Positions 38,860-47,752 of a DNA stretch of 64,000 nucleotides are shown piece after piece. This stretch comes from UBA7672 sp041398245 (GTDB lineage Bacteria > Pseudomonadota > Alphaproteobacteria > Caulobacterales > Hyphomonadaceae): the NCBI GenBank assembly GCA_041398245.1, contig JAWKVC010000002.1, positions 62,001 to 126,000 of the forward strand, given 5' to 3'. Made by a program: the position numbers and the translations under genes. Each line of letters opens with the position of its first letter. Position 1 is the first letter of the stretch. The notes beneath the pieces were generated by a model, which was not told the DNA's origin, ran no database searches, and saw only the letters and a list, made by a program, of their open reading frames with translations.

Positions 38860-39982
38860 GGCTGCGCCCTCACCTCCCGAACTGATCGGCCAGTCAGCGA
38901 CCTGGCTGGAAACGCTTGAGCGCGTCTCGCTCGCGGCGCTGGTGGAGCGGCCCATCCTTGTGATCGGAGAACGCGGCACAGGCAAGGAACTGATCGCCGA
39001 ACGCCTCCACTATCTGTCGCCCCGCTGGGACAAGCCGTTTGTGAAGGTGAATTGCGGTGCGCTTTCGCAGGACCTGCTGGACTCGGAACTGTTCGGCCAC
39101 GAAGCCGGTTCGTTCACCGGCGCGACCAAGCGCCGGCAGGGCCGCTTCGAACAAGCCGACGGCGGCACCCTGTTTCTCGACGAGATCGCGACGGCGTCTC
39201 TGCAGGTGCAGGAGAAGCTGCTGCGCGTGGTTGAATACGGCGAGTTCCAGCGGCTTGGCGGGGAAGACACCATCAACTGCGACGTGCGCATCGTGGCGGC
39301 GACCAACGTCGATCTGCCGGCGCGCGCCGCCGACGGCCGCTTTCGCGCCGACCTGCTCGATCGCCTCGCCTTCGACGTCATCACCATCGCGCCATTGCGG
39401 GCGCGGCCGGAGGATGTCGTGCTTCTGGCCGAGTATTTCGGTCAGCGCATCGCGCGCGAGCTGGAAGGCGACTTTCCGGGCTGGTCGCGCGAGGCGCTGG
39501 ATGCGATGTGCGAGCACGACTGGCCAGGCAATGTGCGCGAACTGCGCAACGCGGCTGAACGCGCCACCTTCCGCACCATGGCGGCGCAGGCGAATGGCGC
39601 GCCGGTGGGGCCGGTGACCATGTCGGCGGAGCTGCTCGACCCGTTCAATTCGCCCTGGCGGCCCGCCAAGGAGCTTTCAACCAAACCCGAAGCAGCGCGG
39701 CCAGAACCCGCGCCTGTGCCGCCTGCACCCGCCAGCCTGCCGCCGCCGGCGGCTGCCCCCGAAGGACCGGTCGACTTCAACGCCATTGTCGCCGAGTTCG
39801 AGAAGAAGCTGATCGAACAGGCGCTGGAAACCTGCGCCAACCACCAGAAGAAGGCCGCAGAGCACCTGGGTCTCAGCTATCACCAGATGCGCGGTCTTCT
39901 GCGCAAATACGGCTATGGTCGCGATGGCGCAGAAACCAATTCTTCAGGTTCCGGTAACGGTGCGCCAACCGCGAAGGATTAA
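38858..39982 (+). CDS. pspF: PspF-type sigma-54 enhancer-binding activator
   Basis: 374 residues from the ATG at 38858 (a GTG at 38816 is possible). No N-terminal receiver, just like E. coli PspF: the AAA+ domain begins at once with Walker A GERGTGKE at 37-44, ELFGHEAGSFTGATKRRQGR (the sigma-54 contact loop, GSFTGA in place of GAFTGA), Walker B GGTLFLDEIA, and DWPGNVRELRNAAERATF. A Pro-rich linker of about 35 residues leads to a Fis-type HTH, HQKKAAEHLGLSYHQMRGLL. The linker is longer than in enterobacteria. Gene order and domain set make PspF the best call. Confidence 0.9.
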   Translation: MAAPSPPELIGQSATWLETLERVSLAALVERPILVIGERGTGKELIAERLHYLSPRWDKPFVKVNCGALSQDLLDSELFGHEAGSFTGATKRRQGRFEQADGGTLFLDEIATASLQVQEKLLRVVEYGEFQRLGGEDTINCDVRIVAATNVDLPARAADGRFRADLLDRLAFDVITIAPLRARPEDVVLLAEYFGQRIARELEGDFPGWSREALDAMCEHDWPGNVRELRNAAERATFRTMAAQANGAPVGPVTMSAELLDPFNSPWRPAKELSTKPEAARPEPAPVPPAPASLPPPAAAPEGPVDFNAIVAEFEKKLIEQALETCANHQKKAAEHLGLSYHQMRGLLRKYGYGRDGAETNSSGSGNGAPTAKD

Positions 39983-40002
39983 GATGCCGGCAAGGATATC
40001 CC

Positions 40003-40785
40003 ATGCCCGCATCGCAACGTCTCTCTTTCCTTGGTCTTGCGTTCGACACGCTTGACGCTCACGCCGCCGCCGCCGCTATGGCGCAGCGTGCGCGCAGCGG
40101 CGGACGCCTTGCCTATGTCGCGACGCCGAATGTCGATCACATGGTCCGGCTCAATAGTCAGCCGGAGCTGAAGCCGCTCTATGATGGCGCGTGGCTGACG
40201 CTCTGCGACAGCCGGATCCTCGAACTGTTCGCGCGCGCCTCGCGGCTGGCTCTGCCCTGCGCGCCCGGCGCCGACATTGTCGAGCTCCTGTTCCTTGGCC
40301 ACATCAGACCGGCCGACACCGTTCTTGTTGTCGGCGGATCGAAGGCGCAGGCTGAAAGACTTCGCGCTGACTTCGGCCTCAAGGACCTGCGCTGGTTCGA
40401 TGCGCCGCGCGATCTGCGAAACGATGCGGCGGCGCGCGCGGCCTGCGTCGACTTCATCCGCCGCAACCCGGCGCATTACGTCTTCCTCGCCGTCGGCTCG
40501 CCGCAGCAGGAGATGATTGCGCGCGAGGCGCGCGAAGCCGGTTGCACAGGCGTTGCGATCTGCTGCGGTGCGGCGCTGAAATTCCTCTCAGGCGAGACCA
40601 GGCGTGCGCCGACGTGGATGCAGCGGGCCAGGCTCGAATGGCTACATCGTCTCGCTTCCGAGCCGGGACGGATGTGGCGGCGCTACATCGTGGATGGCCC
40701 GCGCATCTTCGGCATATGGCGGCGCTGGGCCGCTGCCCGGCGATCTTCCGCCCGCACCGCAGCCATGGCAGTGTCGCCCCGCTGA
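40003..40785 (+). CDS. WecG/TagA/CpsF family glycosyltransferase
   Basis: 260 residues, GT26 family that adds the second sugar (ManNAcA, ManNAc or glucose) to undecaprenyl-linked intermediates at the cytoplasmic face. Family motifs: YVATPNVDHMVRLNSQPELK, LTLCDSRILELFAR, VLVVGGSKAQAERL, VFLAVGSPQQEM and CCGAALKFLSGETRRAP, then WLHRLASEPGRMWRRY. Starts 20 nt after pspF on the same strand, so stress-coupled surface-glycan synthesis is conceivable. Confidence 0.93.
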   Translation: MPASQRLSFLGLAFDTLDAHAAAAAMAQRARSGGRLAYVATPNVDHMVRLNSQPELKPLYDGAWLTLCDSRILELFARASRLALPCAPGADIVELLFLGHIRPADTVLVVGGSKAQAERLRADFGLKDLRWFDAPRDLRNDAAARAACVDFIRRNPAHYVFLAVGSPQQEMIAREAREAGCTGVAICCGAALKFLSGETRRAPTWMQRARLEWLHRLASEPGRMWRRYIVDGPRIFGIWRRWAAARRSSARTAAMAVSPR

Positions 40786-40796
40786 TCGGGGACGAC

Positions 40797-41855
40797 ATGG
40801 CCGGCGAGCGCCGACTTCATCTCTACTGGGATCCCGAACTCGACGGCGACTTCCGCCGCCGGATGGAAAACGCGCTGGGCGATCTCAAGGTCGAAACGGC
40901 CGACGCCAGCGCGGTCGATCCCGATCCCGAGCATCCCGCAATCGCGCTTACGCTGGTCGCCGCGAATGGCGGCATGGCGCTACCGCCGCAGTGCGACATT
41001 GTCGTGCAGGCAGGACCGGGAGACTTCCCGCAACACGCCGGCGCCTTGCGGCTGACGGCCGAAGACATAGACACCGGATCGCGACGGTGGGCGCGGTTCG
41101 TGGAGCAGCTGCGCAGCAAACTGGGCAAGGCGAGCCTCGCGCTCGACGCAGACGATCTTGAACTCCGCCTCGATCAGGCGAGCCGCCGCGCGGAAGAAGC
41201 CGAGCGCGCCCGTGACCGCATGGAACGCGAACGCGACGAGTTCGAGCGCAAGGCAAAGCGGCTGGAGAACGATCTCGTCAAACTGCGCAGCGAGGCGACA
41301 TCGCTGCAGGCCGAACTCGGCAAGATGGATGCGATCAACCAGATGAGCGCCTTCCCGCTCGCTTCGGTCGATGTGCGCTATCAGGATGCGGTCACACAGG
41401 CGCGCGAGCATGCGTGGCAGGCCAAGCTCGCCGCCCAGCATGCCATCGAAGCGGCAGCCCAGCATCCCAACGCGCTCGCCTGGGGCAAGGCGACGGTCTA
41501 TTCCGGCGAGACGATGAACAACCGGCCGCACGGCGCCGGGGTCATGTCCTTCCTGGCTGATGATGGCGAAGTCGTTGCATCGTATCGCGGCGCATTCACG
41601 GAGGGCCGCCGCAGCGGCCATGGCGTTGGCCAGTCGGGCGACGGGCTGGTCTGGTCAGGCCAGTGGCGCGGCGATGAAGCCTCGGGCTTCGGCGTGCTCG
41701 AAGCCGCCGATGGCCGCCGTTATGAGGGCGAGGTCGAACCCGGCGCCGACGGCGCGCCGGTCCGCCGGGGCGGCTGGCTGTGGACGCCGGACCGTCCGAT
41801 TCCGGAAACGCTCAGGGTAGAGCCGCGCGCCGCCCTGCCCGCTCCGGCGAAGTAA
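40797..41855 (+). CDS. coiled-coil and MORN-repeat protein
   Basis: 352 residues from the ATG at 40797 (GGGGA 7 nt upstream), 11 nt after the glycosyltransferase. N-terminal about 120 residues resemble a small alpha/beta domain (LHLYWDPELDGDFRRRMENA), then a coiled coil of about 85 residues (RLDQASRRAEEAERARDRME), then about three MORN-type repeats: YSGETMNNRPHGAGVMSFLA, YRGAFTEGRRSGHGVGQSGD and WSGQWRGDEASGFGVLEAAD. MORN repeats often bind lipid or cell-wall structures. No signal peptide, so the protein should be cytoplasmic. Role unknown. Confidence 0.82.
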   Translation: MAGERRLHLYWDPELDGDFRRRMENALGDLKVETADASAVDPDPEHPAIALTLVAANGGMALPPQCDIVVQAGPGDFPQHAGALRLTAEDIDTGSRRWARFVEQLRSKLGKASLALDADDLELRLDQASRRAEEAERARDRMERERDEFERKAKRLENDLVKLRSEATSLQAELGKMDAINQMSAFPLASVDVRYQDAVTQAREHAWQAKLAAQHAIEAAAQHPNALAWGKATVYSGETMNNRPHGAGVMSFLADDGEVVASYRGAFTEGRRSGHGVGQSGDGLVWSGQWRGDEASGFGVLEAADGRRYEGEVEPGADGAPVRRGGWLWTPDRPIPETLRVEPRAALPAPAK

Positions 41856-41860
41856 CGCGC

Positions 41861-42322
41861 CTAACGCCAGCAGCTGATCGATGTTTCCGGCTCGTCCAGA
41901 ACCAGCGCGTGCGCGGCCACATAGGCGATGTCGCTTTCGGCCGAAAAATCGCTGAACTCGGTTTCGAGGCCATCGGCGATTGCGTCAGTGTCCTCGTCCG
42001 ACATGGCCTCGCCATTGAACCAGGCGCCAATCATCGTGAAGTCAGACGCTTCCATCTGGATCGTCGACCCGTCCAGCCGCCATTCTCCCGCGAGATCGAA
42101 CTCGACGCCGACCGTGCCGTTGTCGACCGGCATTTCCATGGAGAAGGAGACCATCAGGTCGTCATCATCCCCGAAAGCAAGCACGATATTCGAGGGAGGA
42201 TCTCCGATGAGCGACGTTGACCGGCACTGCCAAGGATCACCCACAAGCGCGCCAGCGTCCTGTGCAGCGGCGGGCAAGGCAATCGTCAGCGCGGCGGCAG
42301 CCGCAAGCATGATGCGAAACAT
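41861..42322 (-). CDS. exported hypothetical protein
   Basis: 153 residues from the ATG at 42322. Sec signal peptide MFRIMLAAAAALTIALPAAA cleaved near AAAQ, then a beta-rich acidic domain with two cysteines (PWQCRSTSL and TSISCWR at the very end) likely forming a disulfide. Repeated patterns such as FDLAGEWRLDGSTIQMEASD suggest a lipocalin-like or FABP-like barrel, but no family is recognised. Divergent from the GST gene, convergent with the MORN gene. Confidence 0.75.
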   Translation of the reverse strand: MFRIMLAAAAALTIALPAAAQDAGALVGDPWQCRSTSLIGDPPSNIVLAFGDDDDLMVSFSMEMPVDNGTVGVEFDLAGEWRLDGSTIQMEASDFTMIGAWFNGEAMSDEDTDAIADGLETEFSDFSAESDIAYVAAHALVLDEPETSISCWR

Positions 42323-42542
42323 GGATCGTCCCCGAACGGTTGAAGAAGAAGGATGACATGCTCCGGGCGCCGCAAGCCAGAGGGACAGGCGCCAAAACCT
42401 GCTGATCGCACAGTTTTCAGCGGTATTTCTCACACCCAGGCCAGCTATCACGATACGGCGCGCAGCGACGGAAGCGGTGGCTGCCCTCGCGTATACACGG
42501 AGCCAGACCCGTACTATGGCGGTTGAAGGAAGTGAGGACGAT

Positions 42543-43193
42543 ATGGCGTTGCGGCTCTACTACCATCCCCTGTCATCCTACTGCTGGAAGACCCTCGTCG
42601 CGCTCTACGAGACGGAAACGCCGTTCGAGCGCGAGATCGTCGATCTTGCGGACCCCGATGCGCGCGAGCGTTTCATCCGCATGACGCCGCTGGGCAAGTT
42701 CCCGGTGCTGGTCGATGAGGAGGCCGGCAAGGGCTTTCCGGAATCGAGCATCATCATCGAATACATCACGATAAAGAATCCTGGCGCGGCGCGGCTCATC
42801 CCGTCCGACCGCGATCTTGCCCTGCGCGTGCGCCTGTCCGACCGGTTCTATGATCTCTACATCCACGACAAGATGCAGCGCATCGTCGGCGATCGGCTGC
42901 GCCCGGCCGAAGCGAAGGACCCGCACGGCGTCGAGCGCTGGCGCAACGAGATGGAAGTTGCGCTGTCGCTGGTCGATCGCGACATGGCCGAGGGCGGTTG
43001 GGCGACGGGCCTCACCTTCACCATGGCCGACTGCGCCGCAGCGCCCGCGCTCTATTACGCCAATCAGGTCGCGCCCTTTGGCGACCGGCATCCCGGCGCC
43101 GCGCGCTATCTCGAACGCCTGATGACGCGGCCGTCGTTTGCGCGCGTGCTGGAAGAGGCGCAGCCCTACTTCCAGAATTATCCGACCGAATAG
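42543..43193 (+). CDS. glutathione S-transferase family protein
   Basis: 216 residues from the ATG at 42543, with GAGG 6 nt upstream (an ATG at 42516 also exists). Thioredoxin-like N-terminal domain with YYHPLSSYCWKTLVALYE (Ser/Cys at the catalytic position), then the glutathione-binding TPLGKFPVLVDEEAGKGFPE followed by SSIIIEYI, and a helical C-terminal domain with GLTFTMADCAAAPALYYANQ, the GST-C motif. Substrate unknown; many bacterial GSTs act in detoxification or disulfide reduction. Confidence 0.9.
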   Translation: MALRLYYHPLSSYCWKTLVALYETETPFEREIVDLADPDARERFIRMTPLGKFPVLVDEEAGKGFPESSIIIEYITIKNPGAARLIPSDRDLALRVRLSDRFYDLYIHDKMQRIVGDRLRPAEAKDPHGVERWRNEMEVALSLVDRDMAEGGWATGLTFTMADCAAAPALYYANQVAPFGDRHPGAARYLERLMTRPSFARVLEEAQPYFQNYPTE

Positions 43194-43194
43194 C

Positions 43195-44529
43195 CTAGCC
43201 GTCCAGAATGCCGGAGAGACGCGGCGGGGATGGCTGACCCGTGCCTTCGGCCAGCGCCGCGACGCTTTCCTCCTCCGGCCGGCGCGCCAGACCGATGAGC
43301 GTCAGGAAGACGATGCCAAGATCGACGGCGATTGATGCGAACAGGGCGAGGAAGGCCTTGTCGTCGAAGACGAAGGCGTCATCGCCCGCAATGTCGATGC
43401 CTGCCGCGCCCGCCAGCCAGCCGACCAGACCGAAGAAAGCGGCGCGTGTCGCCTTGGGACCTTCAAGGAACTCGAAGTCGGGCGCCGCCACATCTTCAAC
43501 GGCGCGCAGCTGTGCGGCGGCGGCGCTGAGCTTGTCGTGGAGCACGACATCCCAGCAATAGCCGGGATCGGCCGCCCGCGCCGGATCGGGGCTGCCGGGT
43601 CGCGCGGGATCCGGCCCCACTTCGGCGGCAAGCTGGCGCATGCGGTCGCTGAAGGCGTCGGCATGCAGCGCCCGCAGGCCGTTGGCGGCGGCGGAAAAGG
43701 CGCGCGCGTCTTCATGCAGGCCGGTGAATAGCTTGCGCCGCTCGCCAGCGGGCAGCGATGCGGCGCGCGCAAGCTGATCCAGCAACGTGCGCTCTTCGGC
43801 TGGCAGGTCTGCCGCTGCGGCGGGCGGGGCCCGCTTCACCAGCGCATCGACCTGGCGCTGAAGGCGCGCGCGCTGCTCCGCCACGGGCGCAACCCACACC
43901 GTGCGGACTTCATCGCCGAGATTGCGGGCGCGATCAGCGAACGCAAAGCGGCTGCGCATCAGCGGCCCCTCGCCCGGGGTCGAGCCCGGCTTGTTGGCGC
44001 AGGTGCGTCCCTCGCGCGCTTCGGTCTGCGCGCGTTGTGCGGCAAGCGCGGCGGCTTCGCCCGTTACGCGCTCGGAGAGTTCAAGCGCCGCCGAGGTCCG
44101 GCCGACTGACGCCGAAAGATCCGTAATGGCGCGCTCGAACTGGCGCTCAGTGAATTCCTGCCCGGCCAGCTCCTTCCAGAAGAAGCCATAGCCGAACCCG
44201 ACCGACCACAGAGCGAAGACGAGATAGAAAGCGAATGACAGCGCCCTCACCGGCCAGCGCGTTCCCGGCGCGACGACATGGTGCAACGCCACGACCATGG
44301 CGCTTACGACAAAGAGCGTGGTGGCGATTGTGAACGCCAGTTCTACGGCGCTGAGTTCGCTCGCATCCGTTCCGGCGGCGCGCAGATCGGCAAAGCCCAG
44401 ACCGGTCGCCAGCACCGACAGGCCGATGAAACCCCACAGGGCAAAGCCCGCGAGACCGCGCAGGCTGAACGGCGCCGTCAGCCAGCGCCAGACGCCGCCA
44501 CGCTTCCTTCCGGTCCCCTTGCCCGCCAC
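43195..44529 (-). CDS. large membrane protein, function unknown
   Basis: 444 residues. Three TM helices near the N terminus (GLAGFALWGFIGLSVLATGL, ELAFTIATTLFVVSAMVVAL, ALSFAFYLVFALWSVGFGYG), a large central helical region of about 250 residues with many Ala, Arg and Glu (RVTGEAAALAAQRAQTEARE) likely coiled-coil, and a C-terminal hydrophobic pair (FFGLVGWLAGAAGIDIAG, FASIAVDLGIVFLTLIGLA). Two Cys in CANKPG and YCWDVV. Recalls DUF4407-like proteins but I cannot assign it. Stop is 2 nt from the GST stop (convergent). Confidence 0.72.
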   Translation of the reverse strand: MAGKGTGRKRGGVWRWLTAPFSLRGLAGFALWGFIGLSVLATGLGFADLRAAGTDASELSAVELAFTIATTLFVVSAMVVALHHVVAPGTRWPVRALSFAFYLVFALWSVGFGYGFFWKELAGQEFTERQFERAITDLSASVGRTSAALELSERVTGEAAALAAQRAQTEAREGRTCANKPGSTPGEGPLMRSRFAFADRARNLGDEVRTVWVAPVAEQRARLQRQVDALVKRAPPAAAADLPAEERTLLDQLARAASLPAGERRKLFTGLHEDARAFSAAANGLRALHADAFSDRMRQLAAEVGPDPARPGSPDPARAADPGYCWDVVLHDKLSAAAAQLRAVEDVAAPDFEFLEGPKATRAAFFGLVGWLAGAAGIDIAGDDAFVFDDKAFLALFASIAVDLGIVFLTLIGLARRPEEESVAALAEGTGQPSPPRLSGILDG

Positions 44530-44783
44530 GCTCGCTCCCGCACGGAGCCGCCCCGCGCTCCCGCTTCATTGCCCGGGAGAGAGCATGGGATGTCAACTCG
44601 GTTCAATCGGGCCGCCCTGGCGGCGGGCAGGCGGACCGAATCAGTTCCCACATTGCTTTTCAGCAAGGACTCTTCTCGGTCCCTGTGCATAAGTTCCTCA
44701 GGGTTTGCGGGGGAATGTGGTTCCCGGCGCTGGCAGGGGCTGCCTTTGCCGTGTGCGATTTTCGACCCCGAGAGAGATGACTG

Positions 44784-44978
44784 GTGAGCGCCATGCCTGG
44801 CCTGTCTTCGCCGCGGCAATTCCGGCTCCGGAAGGATGCCGAGAGGGCGCTTGCCGAAATCATCGAGGACGGAGGCAATCCGGCCGAGTACCGGATCGAG
44901 GAACACCCGTCTGGCGGATTTGTGATCGCCGTCCTGGACGAAGACGGGAAAAACGTGACGGGCGTCATCGACTCCTGA
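44784..44978 (+). CDS. small hypothetical protein
   Basis: 64 residues from the GTG at 44784 (or 61 from the ATG at 44793). Compact, acidic: LRKDAERALAEIIEDGGNPA then YRIEEHPSGGFVIAVLDEDG, a plausible alpha-beta mini-domain like that of small DUF proteins. The ribosome-binding site is only moderate (GAGAGAG). Lies 88 nt before ybgC on the same strand and may share its transcript. Real gene likely but not certain. Confidence 0.55.
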   Translation: MSAMPGLSSPRQFRLRKDAERALAEIIEDGGNPAEYRIEEHPSGGFVIAVLDEDGKNVTGVIDS

Positions 44979-45066
44979 CGCTACGTCCGGTGCCCAACAG
45001 GTCCGTTTTGGGACCCAGTTCCCGCATTTGCCTTGAACCCCGCGCCGGGTCGATTATCCGGCAATC

Positions 45067-45516
45067 ATGACAGACGACACGCCCTCCATCGGCCGCATCG
45101 AGAACGGCGAGCACCTGCTTCCGGTCCGGGTCTATTATGAGGACACGGACTTCACCGGCGTTGTTTACCACGGCAACTACCTGCGGTTTTTCGAGCGGGG
45201 ACGCTCGGAAATGCTGCGTGTCATGGGTACGCCGCCGGACCGGACCGACCATGGCGCCTTCGCCGTCACCCGGATCACCGTCGATTACCGCGCGCCTGGG
45301 CGCATCCATGACGCGCTGGTGATCCACACCCGGTTCGAGGGCATGAAGGGGCCACGCCTCAATTTCAGGCAATCGATCACACGTGATGGCGTTGCGCTCG
45401 CGGAAGCCGAAGTTGTTGCTGTCGCGATTCATCCCGATGGTAGGGTTCGTAAACCTTCCGCAACCGAATTGGCACATTGGGAAGCTTACAAGTCACACTC
45501 CCTGAAAGGCCTCTGA
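45067..45516 (+). CDS. ybgC: Tol-Pal-associated acyl-CoA thioesterase
   Basis: 149 residues, hot-dog fold. The catalytic segment YEDTDFTGVVYHGNYLRFFE (Asp in YxDTDxxGxVYHxNY) is unmistakable for YbgC. Hydrolyses short- or medium-chain acyl-CoA and interacts with the phospholipid synthesis machinery in other bacteria. Begins the tol-pal cluster: ybgC-tolQ-tolR-tolA-tolB-pal-cpoB. In many alphaproteobacteria ruvCAB lies directly upstream, but here ruvB is 15 kb away. The C terminus SATELAHWEAYKSHSLKGL is slightly longer than in E. coli. Confidence 0.95.
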   Translation: MTDDTPSIGRIENGEHLLPVRVYYEDTDFTGVVYHGNYLRFFERGRSEMLRVMGTPPDRTDHGAFAVTRITVDYRAPGRIHDALVIHTRFEGMKGPRLNFRQSITRDGVALAEAEVVAVAIHPDGRVRKPSATELAHWEAYKSHSLKGL

Positions 45517-45646
45517 AGCCCCGGGGAATCGCCGGTATTGTCCTTCATCTCGCCTAAATTCGAAACCAGAAGCCGTGCTCTAAGCTTGCGAAAAGGGGCG
45601 CATCTGCAAGCGGTTCAGTGGTGTCGCCCGACTATGAGAGGCCCGT

Positions 45647-46363
45647 ATGCCTGAAGCCCTGCCCGACGCCCTAGCAGCGACAGCTGACTATTCGCTGTTC
45701 GCCCTGTTCATGCGGGCCGACCCGATCGTCAAGGGCGTCATGATCATCCTGGCGCTCGCTTCCGTCTGGTCGTGGGCGGTCGCCATCGACAAGTGGTTCA
45801 CCGTGTCGGCCGTGCGCTCGCGCGCCAAACGTCTTGAACAGGCCTTCTGGTCCGGCCAGCCGCTCGAGGACATGGACGGTCGCGTCGGCGATCGCACCGC
45901 TGAATCGATGGCGCGCGTGTTCGCCGCCGGCCAGCGCGAATGGCGCGACAGCCGCCGCGGCCAGCCGGGCGATGATCAGAACCGCCAGATCGTGGAGCGA
46001 ACCACGACGTCGATGGACGCCGCCATCAACCGGGAAACCCAGCGCCTCGAATCGGGCCTGCCGACACTGGCGATCATCGCCTCGGCGTCGCCGTTCATCG
46101 GCCTGCTCGGCACGGTCGTCGGCATCATGAACTCGTTCCGCGACATCGCAGCCAAGGGCGAGACAAACCTCACCGTTGTCGCCCCCGGCATCGCCGAGGC
46201 GCTGTTCGCCACCGGCCTCGGCCTGTTCGCGGCCATTCCGGCGCTGATCTTCTACAACAAGTTCTCGAGCGACGTGTCGGCCTTCACCGAGCGGCTGTCG
46301 ACCTTCGCGCAGGATGTGTCCGTGCGGCTCTCGCGCCGTCTCAACGAGCGCAAGGACGCCTGA
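45647..46363 (+). CDS. tolQ: Tol-Pal proton-channel subunit TolQ
   Basis: 238 residues, MotA/TolQ/ExbB family. TM1 near 25-45 (VKGVMIILALASVWSWAVAI), a cytoplasmic loop with helical tail, and two further TMs: LPTLAIIASASPFIGLLGTV and EALFATGLGLFAAIPALIFY, with the conserved Thr/Gly residues of the channel (GTVVGIMNSF). Forms the proton-driven motor with TolR that constricts the outer membrane at division. Promoter presumably in the 130 nt before its ATG, where GCTTGC/GCAAGC (45584-45589 and 45606-45611) forms a dyad. Confidence 0.96.
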   Translation: MPEALPDALAATADYSLFALFMRADPIVKGVMIILALASVWSWAVAIDKWFTVSAVRSRAKRLEQAFWSGQPLEDMDGRVGDRTAESMARVFAAGQREWRDSRRGQPGDDQNRQIVERTTTSMDAAINRETQRLESGLPTLAIIASASPFIGLLGTVVGIMNSFRDIAAKGETNLTVVAPGIAEALFATGLGLFAAIPALIFYNKFSSDVSAFTERLSTFAQDVSVRLSRRLNERKDA

Positions 46364-46365
46364 TC

Positions 46366-46824
46366 ATGGCGATGCTGATCAAGTCCGGCAGGGGACGCGG
46401 CAGCCGCAAGCGGCCGATCGCGGACATCAACGTGACGCCGATGGTCGACGTCATGCTGGTGCTGCTGGTCGTCTTCATGATTACCGCGCCCATGCTGGCG
46501 ACCGGCGTCGCCGTGACGCTGCCCAAGGTGAACGCCGAACAGCTCAAGGATCAGAACGAACGCCCGCTGGTCGTCACCATCGACCGCGAGGCCAATGTCT
46601 ATGTCGGCCAGCAGAAAGAGCCGATCGACCTCAAGGAGCTTGCGCCCATGCTGAAGGCGCTGGCCGAGAACAATCTGGAGAAGCGCGTGTTCGTGCGCGC
46701 CGACGAGGCGGTGCCCTATGGCATCGTCGTGTCGGTCCTCGCGCTGCTTCAGGAATCGGGCTTCAGGAATGCGGGGCTTCCTGTCGATCCGAACGAGGCG
46801 CGGCGTATCCGCGAGGGAGGCTGA
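46366..46824 (+). CDS. tolR: Tol-Pal motor subunit TolR
   Basis: 152 residues, ExbD/TolR family. Single TM preceded by the channel Asp: RPIADINVTPMVDVMLVLLV (D in NVTPMVDVML), then a periplasmic domain with LPKVNAEQLKDQNERPLVVT and VLALLQESGFRNAGL, the TolR pocket. Starts 2 nt after the tolQ stop, so the stoichiometric motor is translationally linked. Somewhat longer than the E. coli protein (142). Confidence 0.96.
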   Translation: MAMLIKSGRGRGSRKRPIADINVTPMVDVMLVLLVVFMITAPMLATGVAVTLPKVNAEQLKDQNERPLVVTIDREANVYVGQQKEPIDLKELAPMLKALAENNLEKRVFVRADEAVPYGIVVSVLALLQESGFRNAGLPVDPNEARRIREGG

Positions 46825-46834
46825 CCGCGACGCG

Positions 46835-47689
46835 ATGCGTGCAGGCCCTCCCCCCACCTCCCTCTCTGGCGCCTCGCTGCCATCAGCCTTCTTCTCGCTG
46901 CTGGCGCATGCGAGCGCCGTGCTGGCTGGCGTGATCATGATCCCGGCCGCGACCTCGGAAATCGAGAGCGCGCCGATGGTCTACATTCCGATCGAACTCG
47001 TCTCGATCGCGGAATCGACAAACGTCGCCCCGGTGATCGAGAAGGTCGAGGAGAAGGACGAGCCTGTCGAGGCGGAGTCCGAAGCCGCTCCCGCACCCGC
47101 CGCGCCAACCGCCCCGCCCGAGCCGGAAGATACGGTCGCGCTGGACCCGCCGAAGCCGGAAGCGCCCAAGCCGCAACCCAAGCCCGACAAACCCAAGGCG
47201 ACGCCCGCGCCGCCATCGAAATCGCTGTCGAGCGAGCTGGACGACATTCTCGCCAGCGTCTCGAAGGACACGCCCGCGCCCAAGCGCACAAACCCGAACG
47301 CCAGCCCCGCCAGCGCCAGCAACGGAGCGCCCCGCATTGGCGTTGGCGACATGAAGCGGATGACGGCGTCGATCACCGACTTCATCCGGTCGCAGCTTGT
47401 CGGAAACAGGTGCTGGACCGACCACAGCGACATGGCTGACGCGCGCCGCCTCAAGGCGACGTTCCGTGTCTGGTTTGGCCGTAATGGCAAGTTCTCGCAG
47501 CCTTACCAGCTGATAAGCCCCAGCCGCGAACCCACCGGCGACATTCCACTGCAGACATTCGTACAGCACGCCCGCCGCGCGCTCGACATGTGCAACAAGC
47601 TCGGCTGGCGCGTGCCTGAGGAATACTTCCAGTTGCCGCAACCTCAGTACATTGACATCGAATTTGTGCCAAAAATTGCAACACAATGA
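46835..47689 (+). CDS. tolA: TolA-like cell envelope linker protein
   Basis: 284 residues. N-terminal TM (SAFFSLLAHASAVLAGVIMI), a long Pro/Glu/Lys/Ala-rich periplasm-spanning region (APAAPTAPPEPEDTVALDPP and PEAPKPQPKPDKPKATPAPP), and a C-terminal domain with two cysteines (GNRCWTDHSDMADARR and DMCNKLGWRV) that would contact TolB/Pal. Shorter than E. coli TolA. ATG at 46835 chosen although the nearest purine-rich site is 14 nt upstream; start uncertain. Position between tolR and tolB confirms the role. Confidence 0.9.
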   Translation: MRAGPPPTSLSGASLPSAFFSLLAHASAVLAGVIMIPAATSEIESAPMVYIPIELVSIAESTNVAPVIEKVEEKDEPVEAESEAAPAPAAPTAPPEPEDTVALDPPKPEAPKPQPKPDKPKATPAPPSKSLSSELDDILASVSKDTPAPKRTNPNASPASASNGAPRIGVGDMKRMTASITDFIRSQLVGNRCWTDHSDMADARRLKATFRVWFGRNGKFSQPYQLISPSREPTGDIPLQTFVQHARRALDMCNKLGWRVPEEYFQLPQPQYIDIEFVPKIATQ

Positions 47690-47752
47690 CCGGATCGGCG
47701 CGCCATGAGCCGCGCCGACCGAGCACGTGAATCCAAGCGGAGGACAACCGCC

